The notes under the pieces are model-generated. The model saw only the letters and a list, made by a program, of their open reading frames with translations, did not search any database and was not told where the DNA came from. A DNA stretch of 64,000 nucleotides. It comes from Pseudomonas oryzihabitans. GTDB lineage: Bacteria; Pseudomonadota; Gammaproteobacteria; Pseudomonadales; Pseudomonadaceae. A program made the position numbers and the translations under genes. Location of the stretch: NCBI RefSeq assembly GCF_007665395.1, contig NZ_VDND01000012.1:1-64000 (forward strand), written 5' to 3'. Every line of letters begins with the position of its first letter. Position 1 is the first letter of the stretch. Positions 8,205 to 16,697 of the stretch are shown in pieces.

Positions 8205-9296
8205 ATGTCCAGCGCTGTCGAGAACCTGCCACGCACCATGAATGCGGTGGTCTGCCATGGCCCCGAGGACTATCGCCTGGAACAGGTCCCGGTGCCGGTC
8301 CCCGGTCCGGAGGAAATCCTCACCCGCGTCGAGCTGTGCGGCATCTGCATGGGCGATATCAAGACCTACCGTGGCGCGCCCTCCTTCTGGGGCGACGCCG
8401 AGCAACCGCGCTACGTGAAGCCGCCGATGATTCCCGGCCACGAATTCGTCTGCCGGGTGGTGGCCCTGGGGCCCGGTGCGGAAAAGCGCGGCGTGCAGGT
8501 CGGCGACCGGGTGATTTCCGAGCAGATCGTGCCCTGCTGGGGCTGCCGCTTTTGCAACCACGGCCAGTACTGGATGTGCCAGAAGCACGATCTCTATGGC
8601 TTCCAGAACAACGTCCAGGGCGCCATGGCCGAGTACATGATCTTTACCCGCGAGGCCATCGTGCATCCGGTGCCCGACGACATCCCGCCCGAGGAGGCCA
8701 TCCTCATCGAGCCGCTGTCCTGTTCGCTGCACGCGGCGGATCGCGCCGATGTCGGCCTGGACGACGTGGTGGTAGTGGCCGGCGCCGGCACCCTGGGGCT
8801 CGGCATCATCGGCGCAGTGAAGCTGCGTAATCCGAAGAAGCTGATCGTGCTGGACATGAAGCCGGAACGCTTCGAGCTGGCCCTGCGCCTGGGCGCCGAC
8901 GAGGTGTGGAATCCGTTCTACGAGAACGTGGTGGAGAAGATCCGCGGAATCACCGACGGCTATGGCTGCGACATCTATATCGAGGCCACCGGGCACCACC
9001 GGGCGGTGAACCAGGGCCTGGCGATGCTGCGCAAGCTGGGGCGCTTCGTCGAGTTCAGCGTGTTCAACGACGAGGCCACGGTGGACTGGTCGATCATCGG
9101 CGATCGCAAGGAGCTGGATGTGCTCGGCTCCCACCTGGGGCCCTACATGTATCCGCGCGCCATCGACTTCATCGGCCAACGCAAGATCGATGTGCGCGGC
9201 ATCGTCACCCATACCTTCCCGCTAGCCGACTTCAAGGACGCCTTCGCGACCATGGAGCGCGGCGACCAGTCCCTCAAGGTGGTGCTCAAGCCCTGA
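8205..9296 (+). CDS. Zinc-dependent alcohol dehydrogenase, probable erythritol/L-threitol dehydrogenase
   Basis: Medium-chain dehydrogenase of 363 aa. Catalytic zinc ligands appear to be Cys48 (GICMGD) and His79/Glu80 (PGHE). A structural zinc site is formed by Cys111, 114, 117 and 125. The Rossmann motif GAGTLGLGIIG is near residue 180. The ATG at 8205 is preceded by CGAGGT. The overall sequence resembles the erythritol/L-threitol dehydrogenases (EltD type) that give erythrulose. Its place between the DthD-like SDR and DhaK supports this. Substrate choice is inference. Confidence 0.87.
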   Translation: MSSAVENLPRTMNAVVCHGPEDYRLEQVPVPVPGPEEILTRVELCGICMGDIKTYRGAPSFWGDAEQPRYVKPPMIPGHEFVCRVVALGPGAEKRGVQVGDRVISEQIVPCWGCRFCNHGQYWMCQKHDLYGFQNNVQGAMAEYMIFTREAIVHPVPDDIPPEEAILIEPLSCSLHAADRADVGLDDVVVVAGAGTLGLGIIGAVKLRNPKKLIVLDMKPERFELALRLGADEVWNPFYENVVEKIRGITDGYGCDIYIEATGHHRAVNQGLAMLRKLGRFVEFSVFNDEATVDWSIIGDRKELDVLGSHLGPYMYPRAIDFIGQRKIDVRGIVTHTFPLADFKDAFATMERGDQSLKVVLKP

Positions 9297-9327
9297 CCGG
9301 GCGGGGTGCCGAGAACAAGGAGACGCT

Positions 9328-10329
9328 ATGAATCGAGTGATCAACGATCCGGACTTGGTGGTGGAGGACATGCTGGAGGGCATCCTCCTCGCCCATCCGG
9401 AGCTGGCCCAGGCCGGCGACAATCCGCGGGTGATCCGCACCGCGCAGGTGGCGCCGGAGGGTCGCGTCGGCGTGGTGACCGGGGGTGGTTCCGGCCACGA
9501 GCCAGCCTTTCTCGGCTATGTGGGCCCGGGCCTGGTGGACGCCGTGGCGGTCGGCGAGATCTTTTCCTCGCCCACCGCCAAGAGCTTCCTCGATGCCTTC
9601 CACGCCGCCGACCGCGGCGCCGGGGTGGCTTGCCTGTACGGCAACTATGCCGGCGACAACATGAACGTGAAGCTGGCGATGAAGATGGCCGCCAGCCGCG
9701 GCCTGCAGATCAAGACGGTGGTGGCCAACGACGACGTGGCCTCGGCGCCCAGGGAGGACATCGCCAAGCGCCGCGGCGTGGCCGGCGAGATCTTCATGTG
9801 GAAGGTCGGTGGCGCCGCCGCGGCCGAGGGCTATGACCTGGACGGCGTCATCCGCGTCGCGCAGAAGGCCGTCGCCAACTGCCGCTCCATCGGGGTGGGG
9901 CTGACGCCCTGCACCATCGCCGCCGTGGGCAAGCCCAACTTCCAGATCGCCGACGGCCAGATGGAGCTGGGCATCGGCCACCATGGCGAGCCGGGCATCG
10001 CCGTCGTGCCCATCGAGCCGGCGCGGCAGATGGCGGCGCACATGCTGGAACCCATCCTGGCCGATCGCGACTTCCATCAGGACCAGGACGTGGTGGTGCT
10101 GGTCTCCGGCCTGGGTGCCACGCCGGTGATGGAGCTGTACATCTTCTATGCCGAGGTGGCGCGGTTGCTGGAGGCTCGCGGGTTGCGCGTGCATCGCCGC
10201 TACGTCGGCAACTACTTCACGTCCCTGGAGATGATGGGCGTGACCCTGAGCGTGCTGGGCGTGGACGAGGAACTGGCCCGGCTGATCGATCATCCCTGCC
10301 GTTCCATCGGCCTGACCCAGACGGAGTGA
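9328..10329 (+). CDS. DhaK-family kinase subunit (dihydroxyacetone/erythrulose binding)
   Basis: Protein of 333 aa with the DhaK fold. GGGSGHEP contains His57, and the motif GIGHHGEPG places the His that forms a hemiaminal with the ketose carbonyl at residue 219. DhaK binds a short ketose and needs DhaL, encoded next, for phosphoryl transfer. No PTS-type DhaM is present nearby. The pair may therefore use ATP directly, as in ATP-dependent tetrulose kinases. In this context it probably phosphorylates erythrulose rather than dihydroxyacetone. Confidence 0.88.
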   Translation: MNRVINDPDLVVEDMLEGILLAHPELAQAGDNPRVIRTAQVAPEGRVGVVTGGGSGHEPAFLGYVGPGLVDAVAVGEIFSSPTAKSFLDAFHAADRGAGVACLYGNYAGDNMNVKLAMKMAASRGLQIKTVVANDDVASAPREDIAKRRGVAGEIFMWKVGGAAAAEGYDLDGVIRVAQKAVANCRSIGVGLTPCTIAAVGKPNFQIADGQMELGIGHHGEPGIAVVPIEPARQMAAHMLEPILADRDFHQDQDVVVLVSGLGATPVMELYIFYAEVARLLEARGLRVHRRYVGNYFTSLEMMGVTLSVLGVDEELARLIDHPCRSIGLTQTE

Positions 10330-10333
10330 CGCC

Positions 10334-10978
10334 ATGCAACAGTCCTTCTCCGGTGCCGAGGGCACCCCCATCGTCAATGACCTGGTGGACGTCATCGTCG
10401 CCAATCGTGAATACCTCAGCGAGGTGGACGGCGCCATCGGCGACGGCGACCACGGCATCAACATGGCCAAGGGCTTCTCCCGCTGCGGCAAGGCCATGGC
10501 CGGCCGCCAGCTGACTCTGGCCGAGGCCCTGGACGAACTGACCCTGGCGCTGATGGAAGGCATCGGCGGCTCCATGGGCCCTCTGTACGGCAGCCTGTTC
10601 ATCGGCATGGCCGACCAGGTGCGCGGTAAAGCCGAGATCGATGCCGCTACCTTCGCCCGCTTACTGCGTGGCGGCCTGGCCTCGATTCAGGACATCAGCG
10701 AGGCTGGCGTCGGCGACAAGTGCCTGATGGACGCCCTGATTCCGGCGGTCGAGACCTTCGAAGACGCCGTGGCTCGGGGCGCCAGCTTCCACGACGCCCT
10801 GGAGGCCATGAAGCGCGCCGCCTCCCAGGGCCGCGACTCGACCCGCGACCTGGTGGCCCGCATCGGCCGCGCCAGCCGCCTGGGCGAGCGCTCCCTCGGC
10901 GCGCTGGACGCCGGCGCCGTGTCCTGCTGCCTGATCCTCACCCGCCTGGCCGACTCCGTGGAGGCCAGACTGCACTGA
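10334..10978 (+). CDS. DhaL-family nucleotide-binding kinase subunit
   Basis: Protein of 214 aa. The DhaL signature VDGAIGDGDHGINM supplies the three Mg-nucleotide aspartates (32, 37, 39), and GGSMGPLYGSLFIGMA follows. It starts 4 bp after dhaK stops and is the last gene before a strong terminator at 11015. It completes the two-part kinase. In known one-gene kinases (LerK/DerK type) the two domains are fused; here they are separate. Confidence 0.88.
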   Translation: MQQSFSGAEGTPIVNDLVDVIVANREYLSEVDGAIGDGDHGINMAKGFSRCGKAMAGRQLTLAEALDELTLALMEGIGGSMGPLYGSLFIGMADQVRGKAEIDAATFARLLRGGLASIQDISEAGVGDKCLMDALIPAVETFEDAVARGASFHDALEAMKRAASQGRDSTRDLVARIGRASRLGERSLGALDAGAVSCCLILTRLADSVEARLH

Positions 10979-11014
10979 ATCCGCGCTTCGCGTGGCACCT
11001 CGTTGTTCGCACTT

Positions 11015-11038
11015 GCCATCCTTCGGGGTGGCTTTTTT
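11015..11038 (+). terminator. Rho-independent terminator after the tetritol operon
   Basis: Stem GCCATCC / GGGTGGC (one G-T pair) closes a TTCG tetraloop and is followed by six T residues. It lies 36 bp after the DhaL stop. Confidence 0.85.
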
Positions 11039-11047
11039 ATGGCCATG

Positions 11048-11079
11048 AAAAAAGGCCCTGACCATACAGGTACAGGGCC
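11048..11079 (-). terminator. Rho-independent terminator of the RhmD-like gene
   Basis: Read on the minus strand, stem GGCCCTG / CAGGGCC with a 12-nt loop is followed by a T6 run (A run at 11048-11053 on the plus strand). It lies 20 bp past the stop of the dehydratase gene, back to back with the plus-strand terminator. Confidence 0.75.
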
Positions 11080-11099
11080 CGACGGGCGACTCAGGGTCG

Positions 11100-12275
11100 C
11101 TACTCGATCACGTCGAAATCCTTGAGATGCTCTTCCGACAGCTCCAGGCCCAGGCCGGGTTTGTCGTCGTCCAGTTGCAGGTAGCCGCCGACCGGCTGGG
11201 GTTCGCCCTTGAAGACGTAGTAGAAGAGTTCGTTGCCCACTTCCACGTCGAAGACCGGGAAGAATTCGGCCAGGGGCGAGGCGGTGCTGGCCATGGTCAG
11301 GTGGTAGTTGTGCATCTGGCCGGCGTGGGGAATGACCGGCACCGACCAGGCCTCGGCCAGGGCGTTGATCTTGCGCGCGGCGGTGATGCCGCCGACGCGG
11401 TTGGTGTCGTACTGGATGACGTCCAGGGCGCGGCGTTCGAGCAGGTCCTTGAAGCCGTAGGAGGTGAATTCGTGCTCGCCGCCGGAGATGGGCATGATGC
11501 CCATCTTCTTGAGTTCGACGTAGCCTTCGATGTCGTCGGCGATGACCGGCTCTTCCAGCCAGCGCGGTTCGAACTCGGCCAGCTTGGGCAGCATGCGGCG
11601 GGCGTATTCCAGGGTCCAGCCCATATAGCACTCCAGCATGATGTCCACGTCAGGCCCGGTCAGCTCGCGCAGGGCGCGCACCTGCTCGAGGTTGCGTCTC
11701 ATGCCGGCGGGGCCGTCCTTGGGACCGTAGCCGAATCTCATCTTGACCGCCTCGAAGCCCTGGTTGAGATAGCCCTGGGCCTCTTCCAGGAACAGATCGA
11801 GGTTGTCGTTGGCATAGAGCTTGGAGGCGTAGCAGGGGATCTTTTCCTTGGTGCGGCCGCCCAGCAGCTTGAACACCGGCTTGTTCACCGCCTTGCCCAT
11901 CAGGTCCCAGAGCGCCAGGTCGACCGCGGAAATGGCGGCCATGCCGATGCCCTTGCGGCCCCAGGCGTGGGTGCGGCGGTACATCTTCTGCCAGAGGTAT
12001 TCGTTGTCGAAGGGGTCCTGGCCCAGGACGATCGGGGTCAGGTAGAAGTCGATGATATCCTTGGCCACCCGCGGGGCCAGGGCGCAGTTACCGAGGCCGA
12101 CCAGGCCGCTGTCGGTCTCGATCTCCACCACCAGCCAGCCGTGGAAGCGGAAGGAGCCCATGGCGTCCCCGCGCTCGTAGAGGATGTCGGTGGCATTGGT
12201 GCAGAAGTGCACCTGGGGCGGGACGACCTTGCCTTTCCATTCGAAGACGCGGGTGCGGACGCTGGTGATTTTCAC
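11100..12275 (-). CDS. Enolase-superfamily sugar-acid dehydratase, L-rhamnonate dehydratase-like
   Basis: Protein of 391 aa in the mandelate racemase/muconate lactonizing group. The segment VDLALWDLMGKAVNKPVFKL and the C-terminal KPGLGLELS closely match L-rhamnonate dehydratase. Probable metal ligands lie in IMLECYMG, RWLEEPV and SGGEH, and the catalytic His in VIPHAGQMHNYH. It should dehydrate an aldonic acid to a 2-keto-3-deoxy acid. It is last in a minus-strand run with a lactonase and an MFS carrier, but has its own 141-bp upstream gap carrying an operator-like box at 12373. The exact sugar acid is unknown. Confidence 0.82.
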   Translation of the reverse strand: MKITSVRTRVFEWKGKVVPPQVHFCTNATDILYERGDAMGSFRFHGWLVVEIETDSGLVGLGNCALAPRVAKDIIDFYLTPIVLGQDPFDNEYLWQKMYRRTHAWGRKGIGMAAISAVDLALWDLMGKAVNKPVFKLLGGRTKEKIPCYASKLYANDNLDLFLEEAQGYLNQGFEAVKMRFGYGPKDGPAGMRRNLEQVRALRELTGPDVDIMLECYMGWTLEYARRMLPKLAEFEPRWLEEPVIADDIEGYVELKKMGIMPISGGEHEFTSYGFKDLLERRALDVIQYDTNRVGGITAARKINALAEAWSVPVIPHAGQMHNYHLTMASTASPLAEFFPVFDVEVGNELFYYVFKGEPQPVGGYLQLDDDKPGLGLELSEEHLKDFDVIE

Positions 12276-12372
12276 GATGTGGCTCCTGGATTCTTAGAGG
12301 TTCACGCCGGGGCGTGCCCGTTGACTGTAGGAACAAGGTGACGCCGGTACTAATCAATTCCTCGCATGCATC

Positions 12373-12391
12373 GATAACCTGAGGAAATGGC
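12373..12391. promoter_or_regulatory. LysR-type operator candidate upstream of the dehydratase
   Basis: GATAACCTGAGGAAATGGC differs at only three positions from GATAACCCGGGGATATGGC at 16790-16808, upstream of the pdxA2-like gene. This links the dehydratase promoter to the same presumed regulator. Confidence 0.5.
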
Positions 12392-12416
12392 AAAGCCGCA
12401 ATATCGGTCTGGACTG

Positions 12417-13343
12417 TTATGGGGCAGGAGGCGCCAGCGGGATGCGGTAAACCCGCTGGGCCGTCTGCCAGAAGAAGGCTTCGCGTTGGTCCGGGGTGTC
12501 CTCGGCGAGGAAAGCCTCGACATGCGCCACCAGCTCGGCATAGCCGATGCGCAGGCTGGCCACCGGGAAATTGCTGGCGAACAGGCAGCGCTGATGGCCG
12601 AACAGCTCAAGGGTGTCGCGCACCAGGCGACGGTTCTGCGCCACGTCCCAACCAGGCTCGGGCAAGCCGAATTCCGAGATCTTGACCGCGACCCGCGGCA
12701 ACCGCGCCAGGGCGCTCATCCCCCGTCGCCAGAGCGCCAGGCCCGTGGGGCTACGATCCCAGGGCAGGCCGGTGTGATTGAGGACGACGCTCAGCTCGGG
12801 ATGGGCGTCGAGCAAGGCCGCCGCCTCTTCCAGGTGCCACCAGGGCACACGCAGGTCCCAGCTCAGGCCGAGCCGCTGCAGCAGCGCCAGCGCCGGGTGC
12901 CAGGCCGGGTCCTGCAGGCTGCCGGGCTGACCGCTGACCTGCTCGATTTCGCCCGGGCTACGGGCGGTCAGCGGCTTGTAGCGGATGCCCCGCAGCAGCG
13001 GGGACTGCCGCTGGGCCTCGAGGATGCGTTCCGCCGCGGGCGACAGTAGCGGCGCCCAGGCCACCAGGACGCTGGGCAGCCCAGTATGGGCCTGTTGCCC
13101 GGTCAGCCAGCGCGTTTCGGCCACCGGATCATCACGGGAATGCTCGGCTTCGCAGTGCACCGAGGCCAGCAGCCTTACGCTGGCGGTATCGCGGCGGAAG
13201 TCTTCGGGCAGGTAGTGGCGGCGCAGGGCCCGATAGTCGCCGAGGAAGAAGCCCGGCTCGCCCTCCCCCTGCAGCCAGGGATAGTCGAGCCGGTCCAGGT
13301 CCCAGAGGTGATGGTGGGCATCGATCAGGACCCGCCCGGTCAT
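12417..13343 (-). CDS. COG3618 amidohydrolase-family lactonase
   Basis: Protein of 308 aa in the amidohydrolase (2-pyrone-dicarboxylate/fuconolactone hydrolase) family. It has the metal-binding start DAHHHLWD followed by PWLQG, VHCEAEHS, the LNHTGLPWD motif and LFASNFPV near the C-terminus. Such enzymes hydrolyse sugar-acid lactones. It overlaps the beta-propeller gene by 4 bp (ATGA) and precedes the sugar-acid dehydratase, giving a lactone to acid to 2-keto-3-deoxy acid order. A paralogue lies at 21517. Confidence 0.83.
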   Translation of the reverse strand: MTGRVLIDAHHHLWDLDRLDYPWLQGEGEPGFFLGDYRALRRHYLPEDFRRDTASVRLLASVHCEAEHSRDDPVAETRWLTGQQAHTGLPSVLVAWAPLLSPAAERILEAQRQSPLLRGIRYKPLTARSPGEIEQVSGQPGSLQDPAWHPALALLQRLGLSWDLRVPWWHLEEAAALLDAHPELSVVLNHTGLPWDRSPTGLALWRRGMSALARLPRVAVKISEFGLPEPGWDVAQNRRLVRDTLELFGHQRCLFASNFPVASLRIGYAELVAHVEAFLAEDTPDQREAFFWQTAQRVYRIPLAPPAP

Positions 13344-14266
13344 GCCACTATGACCTGGGAGACGTCGGGCTCCAGCAGGGTCTTGAAGTAGCGCCGCATC
13401 TGCCAGGTCTCCAGGTCGAGCATGCCGACGCGCTGGTCCTTGAGGGTGACGAAGGCCAGGTCACGGGTGGGATGCAGGCTCATGGCGATGGCCGTGCTCT
13501 CCAGCTCGATGCGCCCGAGCGGTTGCAGGCGCTCGTCGAACACCGACAGCGAGGTTTCGCCGTAGTTGGTGACATAGAGCCGGTCGCGGCGGTCGCGATA
13601 GATGCGCGTCGGGTCGCTGCCGGTGCGGCCGCGGGCGACGATCTCCAGGGTCTGGGTGTCGATGGCGACGATGCCGTCGTCGCCCCGGGTGCTGACGTAG
13701 AGCAGGCGTTCGTCGCGGCTGAAGCAGTTGCCTTCCGGGCGGCTGCCGGGTTGCAGCGGCTCGGGTGCCCGGGTCGGGTCCTGGGGCGCGAGCCGGGTGA
13801 CGGTGTTGCTCAGCAAATTGAGGGCGAAGGCCGTCGCGCCATCGCGACTCAGGGCGACCAGATGGCTCTTGTAGCCGCCCGAGGGCACGGCGCGGTCGGG
13901 GACGTCGCGGCGCTCCGGCTCATCGAAGATCAGCAGGGTGGAATCGGCTTCGCTGAGCACATAGAGGCGGCCCTGGTCGTCCAGCGCCAGGCCGTGGGGG
14001 CGACGATAGGGCCAGATGTCCAGGGTTCGCACCTGCTTGCGCGCCTGGAGGTCGATGACGAATACCGAGCAGCCCCCCTCGCCTTTGTGGCTGGAGGTCT
14101 CGATGCCGTAGTGGCCGACGTAGGCGTAGCGATTGGCGGCATCCACCACGAATTCATGGGGAAATTCAGGCAGCTGGATATGTTCGAGGGCATCGCCGCT
14201 CTCGACGTCGTAGAAGCTGAAGGTATGGGCGCATTTTTCGACCAGCAAGAGGATTTCGCGACTCAT
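13340..14266 (-). CDS. YncE/lactonase-like beta-propeller protein
   Basis: Protein of 308 aa built from repeated blades such as HEFVVDAANRYAYVGHYG, PHGLALDDQGRLYVLSEAD and PEGNCFSRDERLLYVSTRG. No signal peptide is visible, so it is probably cytoplasmic. I start at MSREILLL because the longer frame upstream runs through the MFS gene and a GGAG lies before this ATG. It may be a sugar lactonase or a binding scaffold. The partnership with the COG3618 gene (ATGA overlap) suggests action on the same lactone. Confidence 0.75.
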   Translation of the reverse strand: MSREILLLVEKCAHTFSFYDVESGDALEHIQLPEFPHEFVVDAANRYAYVGHYGIETSSHKGEGGCSVFVIDLQARKQVRTLDIWPYRRPHGLALDDQGRLYVLSEADSTLLIFDEPERRDVPDRAVPSGGYKSHLVALSRDGATAFALNLLSNTVTRLAPQDPTRAPEPLQPGSRPEGNCFSRDERLLYVSTRGDDGIVAIDTQTLEIVARGRTGSDPTRIYRDRRDRLYVTNYGETSLSVFDERLQPLGRIELESTAIAMSLHPTRDLAFVTLKDQRVGMLDLETWQMRRYFKTLLEPDVSQVIVA

Positions 14267-14292
14267 GGGTTCACTCCAGGTGAATTGAGGGA

Positions 14293-15591
14293 TCAGCGTT
14301 CGCAACGCTGGGGTAGCAGCAGGGCCAGCAGGGCCGCTGTCGCCAGGGAAATCGCCAGGCAGTACACGCCGGTGCCCTGGTCGTAGCGCACGATGAGCAC
14401 CCCGACCAGATAGGGTCCGCAGAAGCCGCCGAGGTTGCCCAGGGCATTGATCAGGCCACGGGCGCCGCCGGCGGCCTCGGCGCTGAACAGCCGCGGCGGG
14501 ATGGTCCAGAACACCCCGGCGGCGGATTGCAGGAAGAAGCCGCAGCCGACCAGGGCCGCATAGGCCAGCCAGAGGTGCTCGCGCAGGATGACGGAGAGGA
14601 ACAGGCAGGCGGCGAAGCCGGCCAGCGGCAGGCAGACGAAGAGGCGCCGCCGGCCGGTGCGATCCGACAGGTTGGAGAACAGGAACATGCCGGCCAGGGC
14701 GGCGAGATACGGCAGGATGGTCAGGACGCCGACCAGGCCCATGCCACTGTGGGTGAGTTCCTTGAGGATGCTGGGTAGCCACAGGGTGTAGCCGTAGATG
14801 CCGAACTGATAGAAGAAGTTGACGGCGATCAGGTGCCAGAGGGTGCGCTCGGGCAGGATCTGGCTCAGGGACTGCTTGGCCTCGCCCTGGGTGCGCAGCC
14901 GCTCCTGTTCGGCGCTCAAGGTTCGCACCAGGTAGTCACGCTCGGCCGGGGATAGCCATTTGGCTTCCTGCGGGCGGTCGCTCACCGTCAACCACCAGAG
15001 CACCATGACCAGAGCCGAGCCGATGCCGGCGCTGATGAACAGCACGCGCCAGTCGAAGACCGCGATGATCCAGCCGGACAGCGGCGCGCTGAGGATGCCC
15101 GCCAGGGGGACGAACATGATGACGATGGCGTTGGCCCGGCCGCGTTCGTGATCCGGGAACCAGTTGGCGATCATGGTCAGCACCACTGGCAGCATGCCGC
15201 CCTCGGCCACGCCCAGGGCGAAGCGCAGGAACAGCAATTCGTACTCGTTGCGCACCAGGCCGGTGAGTACCGAGATGATGGCCCAGGCCAGCAACGACCA
15301 GCCGATGAAGGCCTTGCCGCTGCCGTGCACGGCGATCTTGCCACCGGGGATCTGCAGGAACAGGTAGCCGATGAAGAAGATGCCACCGGCGAAGCCCACC
15401 ATGCTCGCGGACACGCCCAGGTCGCTGGCCATGCCGCCGGGCATGGCGAAGGCGATGCTGATGCGATCGACGTAGGACATGATGCAGGCGATGAGGATCG
15501 GCGGAATGACCCGCCACCAACGCTGCTGGGTGGCCTGCGCCTGGACCTGGGCGGACGCGGGCAGGCCGGATTCTTCGGTGAGACTGCTCAT
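14293..15591 (-). CDS. MFS transporter, anion:cation symporter family
   Basis: Transporter of 432 aa with about twelve membrane segments. It has the ACS-type motifs YVDRISIAFAMPGG, FFIGYLFLQIPGG and GVAEGGMLPVVLTMIANWFP. Members import sugar acids, dicarboxylates and similar organic anions. It lies between the PdxA2-like enzyme and the beta-propeller/lactonase genes, so it probably brings in the substrate of this operon. GAGGAGG precedes the ATG, which overlaps the stop of a possible 18-codon leader. Confidence 0.87.
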   Translation of the reverse strand: MSSLTEESGLPASAQVQAQATQQRWWRVIPPILIACIMSYVDRISIAFAMPGGMASDLGVSASMVGFAGGIFFIGYLFLQIPGGKIAVHGSGKAFIGWSLLAWAIISVLTGLVRNEYELLFLRFALGVAEGGMLPVVLTMIANWFPDHERGRANAIVIMFVPLAGILSAPLSGWIIAVFDWRVLFISAGIGSALVMVLWWLTVSDRPQEAKWLSPAERDYLVRTLSAEQERLRTQGEAKQSLSQILPERTLWHLIAVNFFYQFGIYGYTLWLPSILKELTHSGMGLVGVLTILPYLAALAGMFLFSNLSDRTGRRRLFVCLPLAGFAACLFLSVILREHLWLAYAALVGCGFFLQSAAGVFWTIPPRLFSAEAAGGARGLINALGNLGGFCGPYLVGVLIVRYDQGTGVYCLAISLATAALLALLLPQRCER

Positions 15592-15644
15592 GAGCGGGCC
15601 TCCTCGCTCAGCGAGACGGCCAATCGACAGACGATGACAGCCAT
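15588..15644 (-). CDS. Possible 18-aa leader peptide overlapping the MFS start
   Basis: An ATG preceded by GAGGAG encodes MAVIVCRLAVSLSEEARS and stops inside the MFS start codon (ATGA overlap). A CA motif lies 16 bp upstream of its ATG. It could couple MFS translation to the leader, or be chance. No homology is recognised. Confidence 0.3.
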   Translation of the reverse strand: MAVIVCRLAVSLSEEARS

Positions 15645-15659
15645 GGTGACGCTCCTCTG

Positions 15660-15667
15660 TTGTTGTT
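15660..15667 (-). promoter_or_regulatory. CA motif (Crc/Hfq target) before the MFS leader
   Basis: AACAACAA on the minus strand matches AAnAAnAA. It lies upstream of the putative leader and the MFS gene. Confidence 0.45.
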
Positions 15668-15683
15668 ATGGAGGACGGAATCC

Positions 15684-16697
15684 TTAGGGCTTCACGCCAC
15701 CCAGGCGGCAGGCGATCTCGAAGGCCTGGCGGGTGGCACCGACGTTGGCCCGGCCCTGCCCGGCGATGTCGAAGGCGGTACCGTGGGCCGGGGTGGTGAT
15801 GGGAATGGGCAGGCCGCCCTGCACGGTGACGCCGCGGGAGAAGCCCATCAGCTTGATCGCGATCTGGCCCTGGTCGTGGTACATGGTCACCACCGCATCG
15901 AAGGCACGGGTCTCGCCCTGGACCTTGAGGAAGATGGTGTCGGCCGGATAGGGACCGTCGGCGGCGATGCCCAGGGCCTTGGCGCGCTCCACCGCCGGGC
16001 CGATCAGGTCCAGCTCCTCGCGGCCGAAGCTGCCGTTGTCGCCATTGTGCGGATTGAGGCCACAGACGCCGATGCGCGGCCGCGCCAGGCCACTGCGCCG
16101 GAGTTCGTTGTCGATCAGCTGGATGGCCTCGATCACCCGCTCCTGGCTGAGCAGGCCGGGGACCTCCTTGAGCGCGACATGGGAGGTCACCCGCGAGGTC
16201 CAGAGGTCGTCCAGCACGTTGAATTCGCAGAACGGCCCCCGGTAGCCCAGGTGTTCGGCGAACCAGTGCAACTCGTCGTTATGCCCCATCCCGGCCAGGT
16301 GCAGCGAGGTCTTGTTCAGCGGACCGAAGAGGATGGCATCGGTATGGCCGGCCTGGGTCAGGTCGAGGGCGACGGCCAGGGTATCCAGGCTGTAACGACC
16401 GCCGACGGCACTGGCTTGGCTGCGCGGAAAGGCGCCTTCGGCACTGCCGCGATAGGGGTACAACAGCGGGACATCGTCCTGGAAATCGAGGGCATCGAGA
16501 CGGTCGATGCGCCGATAGGGATATTCGCAACCGGCGATGCGCATGCCGGTACGGGCCTCGTCCTCATCGGCGATCAGCACCATCCGGGCGCGGCTGCGCA
16601 CCGCGGGATCGGCCAGCAGGCGGGCGATGAGTTCGGGGCCGATGCCGGCGGGGTCGCCCAGGACCAGGGCCAGGCGGGGCAGCGATGGGGTGCTCAT
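15684..16697 (-). CDS. PdxA2-like NAD-dependent 4-phospho-acid dehydrogenase family protein
   Basis: Protein of 337 aa in the PdxA family. Motifs are LGDPAGIGPEL near the N-terminus, GLNPHNGDNGSFGREELD, the metal/substrate motif MYHDQGQIAIKLMGF and HGTAFDIAGQGRANVGAT. The last resembles PdxA2-type enzymes acting on D-threonate or D-erythronate 4-phosphate rather than the B6 enzyme. Genuine PdxA2 usually pairs with a DUF1537 kinase, and none is in this window. It is first in a minus-strand operon with MFS, propeller, lactonase and dehydratase genes. I start at MSTPSLP; 42 extra codons upstream look non-coding. Confidence 0.8.
   Translation of the reverse strand: MSTPSLPRLALVLGDPAGIGPELIARLLADPAVRSRARMVLIADEDEARTGMRIAGCEYPYRRIDRLDALDFQDDVPLLYPYRGSAEGAFPRSQASAVGGRYSLDTLAVALDLTQAGHTDAILFGPLNKTSLHLAGMGHNDELHWFAEHLGYRGPFCEFNVLDDLWTSRVTSHVALKEVPGLLSQERVIEAIQLIDNELRRSGLARPRIGVCGLNPHNGDNGSFGREELDLIGPAVERAKALGIAADGPYPADTIFLKVQGETRAFDAVVTMYHDQGQIAIKLMGFSRGVTVQGGLPIPITTPAHGTAFDIAGQGRANVGATRQAFEIACRLGGVKP

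Noticed and set aside
7353..9212. Minus-strand frame of 619 codons
   Set aside because: Antisense to the SDR and zinc dehydrogenase; His/Gly-rich composition is typical of a shadow frame.
11127..12341. Plus-strand frame of 404 codons
   Set aside because: Antisense to the RhmD-like dehydratase, which has all family motifs.
15684..16697. Vitamin B6 gene pdxA
   Set aside because: The motifs HNGDNGSFG and HGTAFDIAGQG and the catabolic context fit the PdxA2 group better; pdxA is normally beside ksgA/surA.
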